Source: Woeseiaceae bacterium
Lineage (GTDB): Bacteria > Pseudomonadota > Gammaproteobacteria > Steroidobacterales > Woeseiaceae
Assembly (NCBI GenBank): GCA_028277185.1
Contig: JANQGQ010000033.1
Location: 1-57,396 of the forward strand
DNA: 57,396 nt
Reading direction: 5' to 3'
The notes under the pieces were generated by a model, which saw nothing but the letters and a program-made list of their open reading frames with translations, was not told the origin of the DNA and ran no database searches. The number at the start of each line of letters is the position of its first letter. The first letter of the stretch is position 1. Below are positions 39,860 through 49,440 of the stretch, one piece after another. Made by a program: the position numbers and the translations under genes.

Positions 39860-40264
39860 CTATCCTTCAAAAAGATCCTTGGGAATTCTTTGCGGCTTCA
39901 ACTTATCGGCATCGAGCAGCGCGACGCGGACCGAACACCGGAACAGCAGCGTGCCTTCCAACGACTCACGGTGAACGCGTTGCTCTATATCGAACGAAGC
40001 CCGCGCAAGCCTGCCGAGCGCAGCCGTGACGATCAGTTCGTCGTTGAAGTGCGCCGGCATGACGAAGTCCGCCGCGACGCTCGTGACGACGAAGATGCGG
40101 CGCGACTCGTCGAGCATGCGCGACTGATCGACGCCCAGTGAGCGCAGCCACTCCGTTCGCGCACGCTCCGTGAAGCGAAAGTAATTAGCGTAATAGACGA
40201 CGCCCTGCGCATCCGTATCTTCGTAGTAGACCCGCACGGGCCATGTAAACAACGCACTGTTCAT
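39860..40264 (-). CDS. ybgC: Acyl-CoA thioesterase YbgC
   Basis: 134 residues from ATG 40264, which gives MNSALFTWPVRVYYEDTD, the same start as E. coli YbgC; a GTG one codon earlier is possible. Hot-dog fold with the catalytic Asp in YYEDTDAQGVVYYANYFRF and the tolerant helix TERARTEWLRSLG. It hydrolyses acyl-CoA or acyl-ACP and is linked to phospholipid synthesis at the membrane. It is the first gene of the ybgC-tolQRAB-pal-cpoB unit and lies 14 bases after ruvB, so the whole block from yebC on may be one transcript. Confidence 0.93.
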   Translation of the reverse strand: MNSALFTWPVRVYYEDTDAQGVVYYANYFRFTERARTEWLRSLGVDQSRMLDESRRIFVVTSVAADFVMPAHFNDELIVTAALGRLARASFDIEQRVHRESLEGTLLFRCSVRVALLDADKLKPQRIPKDLFEG

Positions 40265-40278
40265 CACGCCGTCCCGCG

Positions 40279-41334
40279 TCAGTCGTCGCCTGGCGGCGGC
40301 GTGAACAGATCGCGGTTGACGCTTTCGCGTTCCGGCGGCGTGAGACCGAAGTGCGTGTACGCGTTATTGGTCGCGACGCGGCCGCGGGCCGTTCGCATCA
40401 TGAAGCCCTGCTGGATCAGGTACGGCTCGAGAACGTCCTCGATCGTGCCGCGCTCTTCGCCGATCGCCGCCGCAAGGCTGTCGATACCGACCGGTCCGCC
40501 GTCGAATTTCTCGATGATCGTCAGGAGCAGACGGCGATCCATCGCGTCGAAGCCGTGGGGATCGACTTCGAGCATGTCCATCGCGCCGCTTGCAACCGGT
40601 CCGGAGACGGTGCCATCGGCCTGCACCTCGGCAAAATCGCGGACGCGCCGCAGGAGCCGGTTGGCGATCCGCGGCGTACCGCGCGAACGGCGCGCGATCT
40701 GAGCGGCCCCGTCATCGTCGATCGGCAAACTGAGGATGCCCGCCGACCGACGCACGATTCCGACTAAATCGTCCGTACCGTAGAACTCGAGGCGCTGGAC
40801 GATGCCGAACCGATCCCTGAGCGGCGACGTCAGAAGACCTGCCCGGGTCGTCGCACCTACGAGCGTAAACGGCGGCAGATCGAGCTTGATCGAACGGGCC
40901 GCCGGCCCCTCGCCAATCATGATGTCGAGCTGAAAGTCCTCCATCGCCGGATAGAGCACCTCCTCGACGACCGGGCTGAGGCGATGGATTTCGTCGACGA
41001 ACAGCACGTCGTTCGGCTCGAGGTTCGTCAATATGGCAGCCAGATCCCCGGGGCGCTCGAGCACGGGCCCGGCTGTCTGGCGCATGTTGACGCCCATCTC
41101 GTTGGCGACGATGTGGGCCAGGGTCGTCTTGCCGAGTCCCGGCGGACCAAAAATGAGCACATGGTCGAGCGCCTCACTGCGCTTGCGCGCTGCCTCGATA
41201 AAGATCGCCATCTGCTGGTTGACCTTCGGCTGGCCGCGCCAGTCGGTCAGTAGTTTGGGTCGGATCGCGCGGTCGAAGACCCGGTCTTCGCCGCGCTCCG
41301 CCGCGGTCGTCAGCCGCTCGTGCTCGATGCCCAT
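40279..41334 (-). CDS. ruvB: Holliday junction helicase subunit RuvB
   Basis: 351 residues. The AAA+ core has Walker [13 protein letters not shown], Walker [10 protein letters not shown], sensor 1 [18 protein letters not shown] and the arginine finger region [10 protein letters not shown]-terminal winged helix (about 260-335, [21 protein letters not shown] and [17 protein letters not shown]) binds DNA. It drives branch migration with RuvA. Length and start match the family. It starts 49 bases after the ruvA stop. The C-terminal tail (TPPPGDD) is short and acidic. Confidence 0.96.
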   Translation of the reverse strand: MGIEHERLTTAAERGEDRVFDRAIRPKLLTDWRGQPKVNQQMAIFIEAARKRSEALDHVLIFGPPGLGKTTLAHIVANEMGVNMRQTAGPVLERPGDLAAILTNLEPNDVLFVDEIHRLSPVVEEVLYPAMEDFQLDIMIGEGPAARSIKLDLPPFTLVGATTRAGLLTSPLRDRFGIVQRLEFYGTDDLVGIVRRSAGILSLPIDDDGAAQIARRSRGTPRIANRLLRRVRDFAEVQADGTVSGPVASGAMDMLEVDPHGFDAMDRRLLLTIIEKFDGGPVGIDSLAAAIGEERGTIEDVLEPYLIQQGFMMRTARGRVATNNAYTHFGLTPPERESVNRDLFTPPPGDD

Positions 41335-41383
41335 CAGCTTTGCGTCCTTCCGGGAGTAACCAGAGTTTCGTGCCCGATGCTCA

Positions 41384-41992
41384 TCAGCCGGCTGCCTCCG
41401 CTACCCTCTTGAGCGCACCGCGAATGATGTCTTCGGCCGTCTTGCCGTCCGTGTCGAGCGTATCGACGAGCTTGCCGATCTCCGCGGGCTTGTAGCCGAG
41501 GGCCACGAGCGCATCCATCGCCTCCTGCCGGGGGCCGGGATCGACAGCCGGCCGGACGCCCGTCTCCGGAGCCACCGCATCGCCGATCGCGCCGACGCGA
41601 TCGCGCATCTCGACGACGAGCCGCTCCGCCGTCTTTTTGCCAACGCCCGGGATCCTGGTCAGGCTTGCGGTGTCGCCGTACGTCACACAGCGGCTGAAAT
41701 CGCCGACACTCATCGCCGACAGGATCGCGAGCGCCATCTTCGCCCCGACGCCGGATACCTTCAGCAGCGAGCGGAACAACTGCTTCTCGAGCGATGTACG
41801 AAACCCGTAGAGACTTTGATTGTTGTCCTGCCCGACGACGAGATGCGTCAACAGGGTAACTTCGCCGCCCACGGGGGGCAGGTTCAGGAAGGTCGACATC
41901 GGCGTCGCGACTTCGTAGCCGACCCCGCCGCAGTCTATCAGCAGCGCCCCCGCCTGCTTCTCGACGATGCTGCCTCTCAGAGAGCCGATCAT
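41384..41992 (-). CDS. ruvA: Holliday junction protein RuvA
   Basis: 202 residues from ATG 41992 ([12 protein letters not shown]). Domain I is the OB-like barrel with [14 protein letters not shown]; domain II holds two helix-hairpin-helix motifs ([16 protein letters not shown] and [16 protein letters not shown]); domain III ([19 protein letters not shown]) touches RuvB. The acidic pin that splits the junction is in domain I-II. The start overlaps the ruvC stop as ATGA, so the order ruvC-ruvA-ruvB is translationally linked. Confidence 0.96.
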   Translation of the reverse strand: MIGSLRGSIVEKQAGALLIDCGGVGYEVATPMSTFLNLPPVGGEVTLLTHLVVGQDNNQSLYGFRTSLEKQLFRSLLKVSGVGAKMALAILSAMSVGDFSRCVTYGDTASLTRIPGVGKKTAERLVVEMRDRVGAIGDAVAPETGVRPAVDPGPRQEAMDALVALGYKPAEIGKLVDTLDTDGKTAEDIIRGALKRVAEAAG

Positions 41993-42510
41993 TGCGACCC
42001 GGCAAGCGCCGCGCTCTCTTCCACCCGCACACGCATCCGGCGCTGATGCGCGTGACAGACGGCGACGGCGAGCGCATCCGCAGCGTCGGCGCCGGGCATC
42101 CGGTCCAGACCGAGCAGCGCATGAATCATGTGCTGTACCTGCTCCTTGTCGGCGCCGCCCGTGCCGACGACGGCCAGCTTGATTTCGCGTGGCGAGTACT
42201 CGAACACCTCGACATCGTGGGAAAACGTCGCGCACAGCGCCGCCGCGCGCGCCTGACCGAGTTTCAGAGCGCTCGACGCGTTGCGGGCAACGAATACGTT
42301 CTCGACGGCGACGATGTCGGGCTCATGCAGCACGACGATTTCGGCAACCGCGTCGAAGATCTGCCGCAATCGCGCCGGAAAATCGTCGCCTTTCGTGCGA
42401 ACGACGCCGCTTGCCCGATACGCCGTCTTGCCTCCGGCAACGTCGATCAGCCCAAAGCCGGTCACCCGTGATCCGGGATCGATACCGAGTATGCGTCTGG
42501 TTTCGGCCAC
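41989..42510 (-). CDS. ruvC: Crossover junction endonuclease RuvC
   Basis: 173 residues from GTG 42510 (product starting MAETRRILGIDPGS), the same length as in E. coli; GTG 42522, 8 bases after the yebC stop, would add four residues. Catalytic acidic residues are in LGIDPGSRVTGFG, VAVENVFVARN and GADAADALAVAVCHAH. RuvC is a dimeric nuclease that resolves Holliday junctions. It overlaps ruvA by four bases. Confidence 0.94.
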   Translation of the reverse strand: MAETRRILGIDPGSRVTGFGLIDVAGGKTAYRASGVVRTKGDDFPARLRQIFDAVAEIVVLHEPDIVAVENVFVARNASSALKLGQARAAALCATFSHDVEVFEYSPREIKLAVVGTGGADKEQVQHMIHALLGLDRMPGADAADALAVAVCHAHQRRMRVRVEESAALAGSQ

Positions 42511-42529
42511 CGGCTTGCTCACAGGCCCG

Positions 42530-43273
42530 CTACAGCCGGGCCAGCACCTCGTCGGCGATGTCGGCGTTACTGTAGACCTGCTGGACGTCATCGAGATCCT
42601 CCAGCATCTCGAGGAGCTTGACCATCGAGCCTGCCGCATCGACGTCGAGCGACGCGGCGGTGGATGCCCGCATCGTGAGTTCCGCGGTCTCCGGAGCAAG
42701 CTCCTGCGTGAGCATGGCGTCTCTGACCTGCTCGAACTCGCCCGGATCCGTCAGCACCTCGATGGAGCCGTCGGCATCGACAACGACATCCTCGGCGCCC
42801 GCTTCGATCGCGGCTTCCATGATCCGATCCTCATCGCTACCGACGGGATACAACAGTTGCCCGACATGGTTGAACAGATAGTTCACCGAACCGTCCGCAC
42901 CGAGGTTGCCGCCGTACTTCGTGAATGCGTGCCGCACTTCGGCCACCGTGCGATTCCGATTGTCCGTGAGACAGTCGACCATGACCGCCGTTCCGCCCGG
43001 CCCGTAGCCCTCGTAACGAATCTCCTGATAGTCCGCGCCATCGGTTTCTCCCGACCCGCGCTTCACGGCCCTTTCGATGTTGTCTTTGGGCATGCTCTGC
43101 GCCTTCGCCTTATCGATGGCGAGACGCAGCCGCGGGTTGGCGTCGGGGTCGCCCCCGCCCATCTTCGCGGCGACGGTTATCTCACGAATCAGCTTCGTGA
43201 AGAGCTTGCCGCGCTTTTTGTCCTGGGCGCCCTTGCGATGCTGAATGTTCGCCCATTTGCTGTGTCCTGCCAT
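42530..43273 (-). CDS. yebC: YebC/PmpR-family regulatory protein
   Basis: 247 residues. The N-terminus [23 protein letters not shown] is the family hallmark; the block [14 protein letters not shown] and the region [23 protein letters not shown] follow. The family has been described as transcription regulators and, more recently, as ribosome-associated factors that help translation of proline stretches, so the role is still debated. It leads the yebC-ruvCAB set, as in many Proteobacteria. yfaZ ends 18 bases upstream. Confidence 0.95.
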   Translation of the reverse strand: MAGHSKWANIQHRKGAQDKKRGKLFTKLIREITVAAKMGGGDPDANPRLRLAIDKAKAQSMPKDNIERAVKRGSGETDGADYQEIRYEGYGPGGTAVMVDCLTDNRNRTVAEVRHAFTKYGGNLGADGSVNYLFNHVGQLLYPVGSDEDRIMEAAIEAGAEDVVVDADGSIEVLTDPGEFEQVRDAMLTQELAPETAELTMRASTAASLDVDAAGSMVKLLEMLEDLDDVQQVYSNADIADEVLARL

Positions 43274-43291
43274 CTTGCCCTGTCGTCTTGC

Positions 43292-43867
43292 CTAGAAACG
43301 GAATTCGAAACCTACGTGCACCGACGAGTCGAATTCGAAACGGCCGGCGTCGTCGTACTCCGCCTTGATCTCACGTATACCGATGTAGACATCCGCATCG
43401 CGGATGACGTTGTAGCCGAATCTCAGGCCTATCTCGTAGTACTCACTTTGGTCACCAAACGACACGACGTCCGGCGCGTAGTACGCGGAGCCCCCGATGT
43501 TGAAGCGGTTGGCGTTCGGCAGCGTGTAGCGGAAGAAGCCGCCGAGTGCGAGGGAAACACCGTCGAAGTCCGCCGAGTCGGTGTTCGTGTACACGAGCCT
43601 CAGGCCCAGGCCCGCCGTGAGCGGCGTTCCGCTGTTCGCAGCCGCATCTACGAGATGGAAGCCCCCGTGAACGATGTCACCCCGATCCTGGTTGTGCAGG
43701 TAGCCCAGGTCGGCTCGATAGCTCGAGCCGCCCGGCGGCCACGCGAAGCCCAGCCGCACCGCGTCGTCGTTCAGATTGATGTCGAGCGCCCGATCGGCCG
43801 ACTGCGCGGACGCCAGTCCCGTCAGCAGACACAAACCGAGCGCCCCCAGTACCCGATACGCTTTCAT
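43292..43867 (-). CDS. YfaZ-family outer-membrane protein
   Basis: 191 residues. Signal peptide about 1-21 (GALGLCLLTGLASAQS). The mature protein alternates hydrophobic and polar residues in beta-hairpin fashion (VRLGFAWPP, YRADLGYLHNQDRGDIVHGGFHLVD, LGLRLVYTN, VSLALGGFFRY, EIGLRFGYNVI) and ends VHVGFEFRF with the C-terminal Phe used by the Bam machine. This fits YfaZ, an eight- to ten-stranded barrel of unknown function. It is divergent from relA (113 bp) and lies 18 bases before yebC, so it could be the first gene of that operon. Confidence 0.78.
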   Translation of the reverse strand: MKAYRVLGALGLCLLTGLASAQSADRALDINLNDDAVRLGFAWPPGGSSYRADLGYLHNQDRGDIVHGGFHLVDAAANSGTPLTAGLGLRLVYTNTDSADFDGVSLALGGFFRYTLPNANRFNIGGSAYYAPDVVSFGDQSEYYEIGLRFGYNVIRDADVYIGIREIKAEYDDAGRFEFDSSVHVGFEFRF

Positions 43868-43930
43868 GTCGTTCCCAGTTTTTAGATGCCCAAGCTACTG
43901 TCCCGTCCCGTGGCGAGACCGTAACGCGCG

Positions 43931-43936
43931 TATGAT
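43931..43936 (+). promoter_or_regulatory. Possible relA -10 box
   Basis: TATGAT lies 45 bases before the relA ATG in the 113-bp gap with yfaZ. A -35 at normal distance is not evident, so the call is weak. Confidence 0.3.
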
Positions 43937-43980
43937 AACGGACTACCCTCGGACTGACACATCTCAGGCAATAGCCGGCC

Positions 43981-46113
43981 ATGGGCGACAGCGCGACTAA
44001 GCATCGTGACGCAGACGGCGTCCCGCAAGACCTTCCGGGCGAACTCGCCCGGATCGTCGCCCAGCTGTCCGGCGATCCGACAGCGGCCGCTGCAGAAGCC
44101 GAAGGCCGCGCAGTCCGGGAGATTCTCGAGTCTCTGGGCATGCCCACGGACGTTCTTGCCGCCGCCTGGCTCTATCCGCTGTATATGTCAGGGAAAGTGT
44201 CAGATAATGATATACAAAACAGTAATTTATCGAATATTTCTCCATTGATTCTTGGTTTGGAGCAACTCGATCGATTTACGATCCCGGAATCCTGGTCGCC
44301 CGGCGAGTCACTCGCGAATCAACAATCCGAGGCGCTGCGCAAAATGCTGCTCGCCATCGTGTCGGACGTGCGTCTGGTGCTCGTGCGCATCGCACAGCAA
44401 CTCCACCGGCTGCGCTCCGCGAAACGCGCCACGGGTGAAGAGCGCCGCCGGCTCGCGATCGAAACCCGCGAGATCTTCGCCGCGCTGGCAAGCCGCCTCG
44501 GTGTCTGGCAACTCAAGTGGGAGCTCGAGGATCTGGCCTTTCGCTATCTCGAACCCGAGCAGTACAAGACTATCGCCGGCCTGCTCAACGAGAAACGCGC
44601 GGAACGCGAAGCCTTCATCGAGGCCGTGAAAGCAAGGCTGGGCGCGGAACTGACCGACGTCGGGATAGGCGCCGAGATCAGCGGGCGCCCGAAGCACATC
44701 TACAGTATTTTCCGGAAGATGCGGCGCAAGGACCGGGGCCTCGAGTCGCTGTACGACATTCGCGCGGTCCGCATTCTCGTGGACGACGTCAAGAGCTGCT
44801 ACGCCGCGCTCGGCGTCGTGCACAACCTCTGGTCTTACCTGCCCGGCGAGTTCGACGACTATATTGCCAACCCCAAGGACAACGACTACCAGTCCCTGCA
44901 TACCGCGGTCATCGGTCCGGAGGGCAAGACTGTCGAGGTTCAGATCCGTACTCACGAGATGCATCATCAGGCGGAGCTCGGCATCGCAGCCCATTGGCTA
45001 TACAAGGAAGGCGGCGATACCAGGGCCGGCTTCGATCAGAAGATCGCTTTCCTGCGGCAGCTGCTCGAGCCCGCCGGCGACGGCAGCGAGATTCTGGATC
45101 AGATTCGCGACGACGTGTTCGACGACCGGGTGTATGCCATCAGCCCGAAGGGTGACGTTGTCGAGCTGCCGCAGGACGCCACCCCCCTCGATTTCGCTTA
45201 TCACGTCCACACGCAGGTGGGTCACCGCTGCCGGGGCGCCAAAGCCAACGGCCGCATCGTTCCCCTGACCTATCGCATCCGGACCGGCGACCAGATCGAG
45301 ATCATCACGGGCAGTCAGCCAAAGCCGAGCCGCGACTGGCTGAGCCCGAAACTCGGCTATCTGGCCAGTGCCCGCACTCGCGCCAAGGTTCGCAACTGGT
45401 TCCGGCATCAGGATCGTGACGATCACCTGCGTCAGGGCCGCGAAGTGCTCGACCGGGAGCTTGCACGCCTGAACGTCCGCGACGTATCGGTTGACGAAAT
45501 CGTGCGCCACCTCAAGTTCAACGACGGCGACGCGCTTTGCGTCGCACTCGGAGCCGGCGATCTCACGAGCGCTGCCGTCGCCACCGCGATTCAACAGCTC
45601 CGTACGGCGGCCGAGCCGCCGCCGCGGCGTAAGCGCAAGCTCACGAGGACCAGCACGAGCACGCCCGACGACGTGGCGATCAGCGGCGTAGGCGATCTCC
45701 TGAGCAGCTTTGCGCGCTGCTGCCGCCCCGTTCCTCCGGAGCCCATCGTCGGCTACATCACGCAAGGCCGCGGCGTCAGCATTCATCGTGCCGACTGCGG
45801 CAACTGCCTCAGCCTGCAGCAGCGGCACCCGGAACGGATACTCGCAGTGAGTTGGGGATCGGGCGATGCCGGCCGCTACCCGGTGGACCTCAGCGTGCAT
45901 GCCTTCGATCGGGCCGGTCTCATTCGCGACATATCCACGGTGCTTGCCGACGCCGACGCCAACGTCGTCGACTTGTCCAGCCACACCGATAAGGGTTCGA
46001 TGCAGACCGTCATGCAGATCTCGCTCGAGATCGCCGATCTGCCCAGTCTGAGCGCGGCCATCGCCCGCCTCGAGCAGTTGCCGAACGTGACGTCCGTACG
46101 CCGGAAGATCTGA
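43981..46113 (+). CDS. relA: GTP pyrophosphokinase RelA
   Basis: 710 residues. The hydrolase half is degenerate: where SpoT has HDxxED this protein has AAAWLYPLYMSGKV, so it should only make (p)ppGpp. The synthetase half has GRPKHIYSIFRKM, the RelA-type acidic motif GEFDDYIANPK and DYQSLHTAVIGPEGKTVEVQIRT. TGS (AISPKGDVVELPQDATPLDF), helical, zinc-finger (SFARCCRPVPPEPIVGYITQGRG with HRADC) and ACT (SVHAFDRAGLIRDISTVLADA) domains follow, as needed for sensing stalled ribosomes. Residues about 67-97 come from an AT-rich patch (44181-44270) unlike the rest of the gene. No good Shine-Dalgarno precedes the ATG. Confidence 0.95.
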   Translation: MGDSATKHRDADGVPQDLPGELARIVAQLSGDPTAAAAEAEGRAVREILESLGMPTDVLAAAWLYPLYMSGKVSDNDIQNSNLSNISPLILGLEQLDRFTIPESWSPGESLANQQSEALRKMLLAIVSDVRLVLVRIAQQLHRLRSAKRATGEERRRLAIETREIFAALASRLGVWQLKWELEDLAFRYLEPEQYKTIAGLLNEKRAEREAFIEAVKARLGAELTDVGIGAEISGRPKHIYSIFRKMRRKDRGLESLYDIRAVRILVDDVKSCYAALGVVHNLWSYLPGEFDDYIANPKDNDYQSLHTAVIGPEGKTVEVQIRTHEMHHQAELGIAAHWLYKEGGDTRAGFDQKIAFLRQLLEPAGDGSEILDQIRDDVFDDRVYAISPKGDVVELPQDATPLDFAYHVHTQVGHRCRGAKANGRIVPLTYRIRTGDQIEIITGSQPKPSRDWLSPKLGYLASARTRAKVRNWFRHQDRDDHLRQGREVLDRELARLNVRDVSVDEIVRHLKFNDGDALCVALGAGDLTSAAVATAIQQLRTAAEPPPRRKRKLTRTSTSTPDDVAISGVGDLLSSFARCCRPVPPEPIVGYITQGRGVSIHRADCGNCLSLQQRHPERILAVSWGSGDAGRYPVDLSVHAFDRAGLIRDISTVLADADANVVDLSSHTDKGSMQTVMQISLEIADLPSLSAAIARLEQLPNVTSVRRKI

Positions 46114-46139
46114 TAACGCTGTCCCTCGCCGCGTAGTTT

Positions 46140-46156
46140 CCGGCGATGCTCGCCGG
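46140..46156 (+). terminator. Hairpin after relA
   Basis: CCGGCGA (46140-46146) and TCGCCGG (46150-46156) form a perfect 7-bp stem with a three-base loop, 27 bases after the relA stop. There is no T-tract. Confidence 0.45.
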
Positions 46157-46239
46157 GACTCCGGCTTTGGCATTGTCGGTGCGTTGAGTCTTCCGGCGTT
46201 CGGCTTTGCGCACGCTCATGGAGCGACCGGCGGCTGGGG

Positions 46240-46304
46240 GCCCTCTGCCGGAAATAAAGCGGACCGCAGGGAGCCACTCCGGTGAACCACCCCCAACCCC
46301 GCCA
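46240..46304 (+). repeat. Copy of the dispersed palindromic repeat, one arm replaced
   Basis: 46248-46304 matches the core and one full arm of the element at 57030-57110 (reverse orientation), including the central AATAAAGCGGACCGCAGG and the arm TCCGGTGAACCACC...CCGCCA. Its left arm is replaced by GCCCTCTG. That replaced edge is shared exactly with 57316-57345 (30 identical bases, 46240-46269), so the change is not private to this copy. Confidence 0.7.
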
Positions 46305-46504
46305 CGTGCGATCGACTATGACGCTTCCCCAACACGAAGAATGGCCTTGATATCGCACGCACAATGCTCCACCGCGCATTTGAGCAAACAGACCTGCTTC
46401 AACCCGGAACACCGAGCCCAAACCGCAATATAGAACCTTTTGGGTTACACTCCCCGGCTTTTGCGGGCGGCCCAGGCCGCTTCAAACAACAACGAGAATA
46501 CGCC

Positions 46505-47989
46505 ATGCAGGAAATCGTCAGCACGCTGAACGGGCTGGTCTGGAGTAACGCACTGATTGCGGTCTGCCTCGGTGCCGGGCTGTTCTTCACGGTGCTGACA
46601 CGCTTCGTCCAGCTGCGCCTGTTTCGCGAGATGCTTCGCCTGCTGTTTGCGAGCAAGGAGTCGGCGCGGGGAATCTCGTCGTTCCAGGCACTTGCCGTGT
46701 CGTTATCGGGACGAGTCGGTACCGGTAACGTCGCGGGCGTCGCCGCCGCCATCGGCTTCGGCGGACCCGGAGCGGTATTCTGGATGTGGGTGGTCGCCCT
46801 GCTCGGCGCGGCCACCGCCTATGTCGAATCGACGCTCGGACAGATCTACAAGGAGGTCGATGAGGGGCAGTATCGCGGCGGCCCCGCTTACTACATCGAA
46901 AAGGCACTCGGCCAGAGGTGGTACGCCTGGATCTTCGCTCTGACCACACTGATCGCCTGCGGTTTTCTCCTGCCCGGCGTTCAGTCCAACGCGATCGCCA
47001 ACGCAACGGAGATCGCTTTCGGCGGGGACACGATCATCAGCACCGGTGTCCTCGGCGACGTCGCGCTGAGCAAGCTCATCGCGGGCGTGGTCGTCACGAC
47101 GGTACTCGGCATAGTCATCTTCGGCGGCGTCAAGCGTATCGCCCATTTCACCCAGATCGTCGTCCCGTTCATGGCGCTGGCCTATATGGCAATGGCGCTG
47201 GTGATCATCGCCATCAACATCACGGAGCTGCCGCGCGTCATCGGCATGATCGTCGGCGACGCGTTCACGCCGATGGCGGGCTTCGGCGCGGCTGTCGGCT
47301 GGGGCGTCAAACGCGGCATCTATTCGAACGAAGCCGGTCAGGGGACCGGCCCGCACGCCGCCGCCGCGTCGGAGGTGCAGCATCCGGCACAACAAGGTCT
47401 CGTGCAGGCGTTCTCCGTGTACATCGACACGCTCTTCGTCTGCTCGGCGACAGCCTTCATGATCCTGATTACGGGCGCCTACAACGTAGTACCCGAAGGT
47501 ATGGGCTTCCTCGTGCAGAACCTTCCCGCCGATACCGTGGTGAGCAGCCCCGCATTCACGCAGATGGCGCTCGAGTCAGTCATTGGCGAACCCGGAAAGA
47601 TCTTCGTAGCCGTTGCGCTGTTCTTCTTCGCGTTCACGACGATGCTGGCCTACTACTACATCGCCGAGACGAACGTCGCTTACATCCGGCGCAGCTTCCG
47701 CTTCCCTTACGAGCTGACCGTCCTCAAGCTCGTCCTGATGGCGTCGGTGTTTTTCGGCACGATTCGCAACGCGGACGTCGCCTGGGCTCTCGGAGATCTG
47801 GGCGTCGGCATCATGGCCTGGCTGAACATCGTGGCGATACTAATCATCTTTATGATCAGCAAGCCCGCGATCAAGGCGCTGCGAGACTACGAAGCGCAGC
47901 GTAATGCCGGCGTAAGCGAATACACCTTCGATCCGGAGAAGCTCGGTATCAGGAACGCGGACTTCTGGACGAAGCGCAACAACGGCTGA
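46505..47989 (+). CDS. Sodium:alanine/glycine symporter (AGCS family)
   Basis: 494 residues from ATG 46505; upstream in-frame sequence includes the repeat region and is excluded. About eleven membrane helices are visible. AGCS signatures are SFQALAVSLSGRVGTGNVAGVAAAIGFGGPGAVFWMW near the N-terminus and GWGVKRGIYSNEAGQGTGPHAAAASEVQHP in the middle. The family imports alanine or glycine with sodium in the inner membrane. It converges on lpd with an 11-base gap that is a small CGCCGCGGCGC palindrome. The ribosome site is weak (ACGAGAA). Confidence 0.93.
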   Translation: MQEIVSTLNGLVWSNALIAVCLGAGLFFTVLTRFVQLRLFREMLRLLFASKESARGISSFQALAVSLSGRVGTGNVAGVAAAIGFGGPGAVFWMWVVALLGAATAYVESTLGQIYKEVDEGQYRGGPAYYIEKALGQRWYAWIFALTTLIACGFLLPGVQSNAIANATEIAFGGDTIISTGVLGDVALSKLIAGVVVTTVLGIVIFGGVKRIAHFTQIVVPFMALAYMAMALVIIAINITELPRVIGMIVGDAFTPMAGFGAAVGWGVKRGIYSNEAGQGTGPHAAAASEVQHPAQQGLVQAFSVYIDTLFVCSATAFMILITGAYNVVPEGMGFLVQNLPADTVVSSPAFTQMALESVIGEPGKIFVAVALFFFAFTTMLAYYYIAETNVAYIRRSFRFPYELTVLKLVLMASVFFGTIRNADVAWALGDLGVGIMAWLNIVAILIIFMISKPAIKALRDYEAQRNAGVSEYTFDPEKLGIRNADFWTKRNNG

Positions 47990-48000
47990 CGCCGCGGCGC

Positions 48001-49428
48001 CTACCGGTTCATGTAGTTCAGGGCGCGCTTGTCCGCGGCCAGAGCCGCTTCGTGCACAGCCTCCGAGAGGCTCGGATGCGCGTGGATCGTACGCTGTATG
48101 TCTTCGGTGCTGGCCGCGAACTCGAGGGCAAGTACGGCCTCGCCGATCAGCTCGCCGGCCATCGGACCGACGATGTGCACGCCGAGTATCTCGTCGTCGT
48201 CCGCCGCGGAAATCACCTTCACCATCCCGCTCGTCTGTTCCATTGCTTTGGCACGGCCGCTGGCTGCAAACGGAAACGATCCGGTCTTATACGGTCTGCC
48301 GCTGCTCTGGACTTCGGCTTCCGTCTTGCCCACCCACGCTATCTCGGGCGCGGTGTAGATGACTGACGGGATCACGTCGTAGTTCATCTCGCCGAGCTCC
48401 CCGGCGATCAGATCGGCGACCATGACGCCTTCCTCGGAACCCTTGTGCGCGAGCATCGGCCCGCGAACGCAATCGCCGACCGCGAAGACGTTCTTGACCC
48501 GCGTTCGGCACTCGTCGTCCACGTCGATGAAGCCGCGTTCGTCAACGGTGATGCCGGAATCGTCGGCGAACAGACCGTCCGTGTAGGGCCGCCGGCCAAC
48601 GGCGACGATCAGGCGATCGAACTCGATGCTCTGCTCGCCCTGGGCGTCGTCGTACTCGACCTTGACGACGTCGCCTTCCACCGTGGCGGACGTGAGCTTC
48701 GCACCCAGCCTGATGTCAAGGCCCTGCTTCCTGAAGTCCTTGCCAGCCGCGGACGCGACGTCGCGGTCTGCCATGAACAGGAAATCGCCCATTGCCTCGA
48801 GGACCGTGACCTTCGAGCCCAGGCGCAGCCATACGCTGCCCAACTCGAGGCCGATGACACCGGCGCCGATGACGCCCAGCCGTTCGGGGACCTCGTCGAA
48901 CTCGAGTGCGTCCCAGGAGTCGACGATGCGGCTGCCGTCGAAGCGCGCGGAGGGCAGCTCGATAGGCGTCGAGCCCGAGGCAAGCACGACATGCTCCGCG
49001 TTCAGTATCCGAACCTCACCGTCTACCGGCGTGAACTCCACCTTGCGATCCGCGAGGAGCTTACCGTGACCCACGAGGCCGTCGACCTTGTTCGCTTTGA
49101 ACAGGCCGGCGATGCCCCCGGTCAGCTGCCGCACGATTCCGGCCCTGCGTTTCTGCATGCCCGCGATGTCCATGCTGACGCCGGGGACGTTGATGCCGTG
49201 CTTTTTGAACTCGTGCTGAGCGCGGTGATAGAGCTCCGACGATTCGAGCAGCGCTTTCGAGGGGATGCAGCCGGCGTTCAGGCAGGTCCCGCCGAATGCG
49301 TAGCTCCCGTCGCGGTTCTGCCATTCGTCGATGCAGGCCACGCGCAGGCCGTTTTGTGCAGCGCGAATGGCCGCAATGTAGCCGGCCGGTCCCGCGCCGA
49401 TGACTACGACGTCGTAGTTGTTGCTCAT
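48001..49428 (-). CDS. lpd: Dihydrolipoyl dehydrogenase (E3)
   Basis: 475 residues. FAD-binding GAGPAGYIAA (11-20), redox cysteines Cys49 and Cys54 (GGTCLNAGCIPSK), NAD-binding GAGVIGLELGSVW, FAD site VFAVGDCVRGPMLAHKGSEEG, and the C-terminal His-Glu pair in HAHPSLSEAVHEAAL are all present. It reoxidises dihydrolipoyl groups on SucB, producing NADH. It follows sucB by 12 bases, so sucA-sucB-lpd form the complete 2-oxoglutarate dehydrogenase operon. The alanine in LNAGC, where valine is commoner, is a harmless variant. Confidence 0.95.
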   Translation of the reverse strand: MSNNYDVVVIGAGPAGYIAAIRAAQNGLRVACIDEWQNRDGSYAFGGTCLNAGCIPSKALLESSELYHRAQHEFKKHGINVPGVSMDIAGMQKRRAGIVRQLTGGIAGLFKANKVDGLVGHGKLLADRKVEFTPVDGEVRILNAEHVVLASGSTPIELPSARFDGSRIVDSWDALEFDEVPERLGVIGAGVIGLELGSVWLRLGSKVTVLEAMGDFLFMADRDVASAAGKDFRKQGLDIRLGAKLTSATVEGDVVKVEYDDAQGEQSIEFDRLIVAVGRRPYTDGLFADDSGITVDERGFIDVDDECRTRVKNVFAVGDCVRGPMLAHKGSEEGVMVADLIAGELGEMNYDVIPSVIYTAPEIAWVGKTEAEVQSSGRPYKTGSFPFAASGRAKAMEQTSGMVKVISAADDDEILGVHIVGPMAGELIGEAVLALEFAASTEDIQRTIHAHPSLSEAVHEAALAADKRALNYMNR

Positions 49429-49440
49429 CGCTTCGATTTC

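Larger units (their letters stand above)
46114..46504. other. 391-bp non-coding gap between relA and agcS
   Basis: It holds the relA hairpin (46140-46156), a copy of the palindromic repeat (46240-46304), and 200 bases with no clear element before the symporter gene. TTACACT at 46444-46450 could be a -10 region for the symporter, but I find no matching -35. No glycine-riboswitch pattern is seen. Short open frames here on both strands look like chance. Confidence 0.6.

Noticed and set aside
46114..46504. Glycine riboswitch before the alanine/glycine symporter
   Set aside because: The conserved GGAGAG and CCGAAGG-type core elements are absent; the gap holds a hairpin and a dispersed repeat instead.
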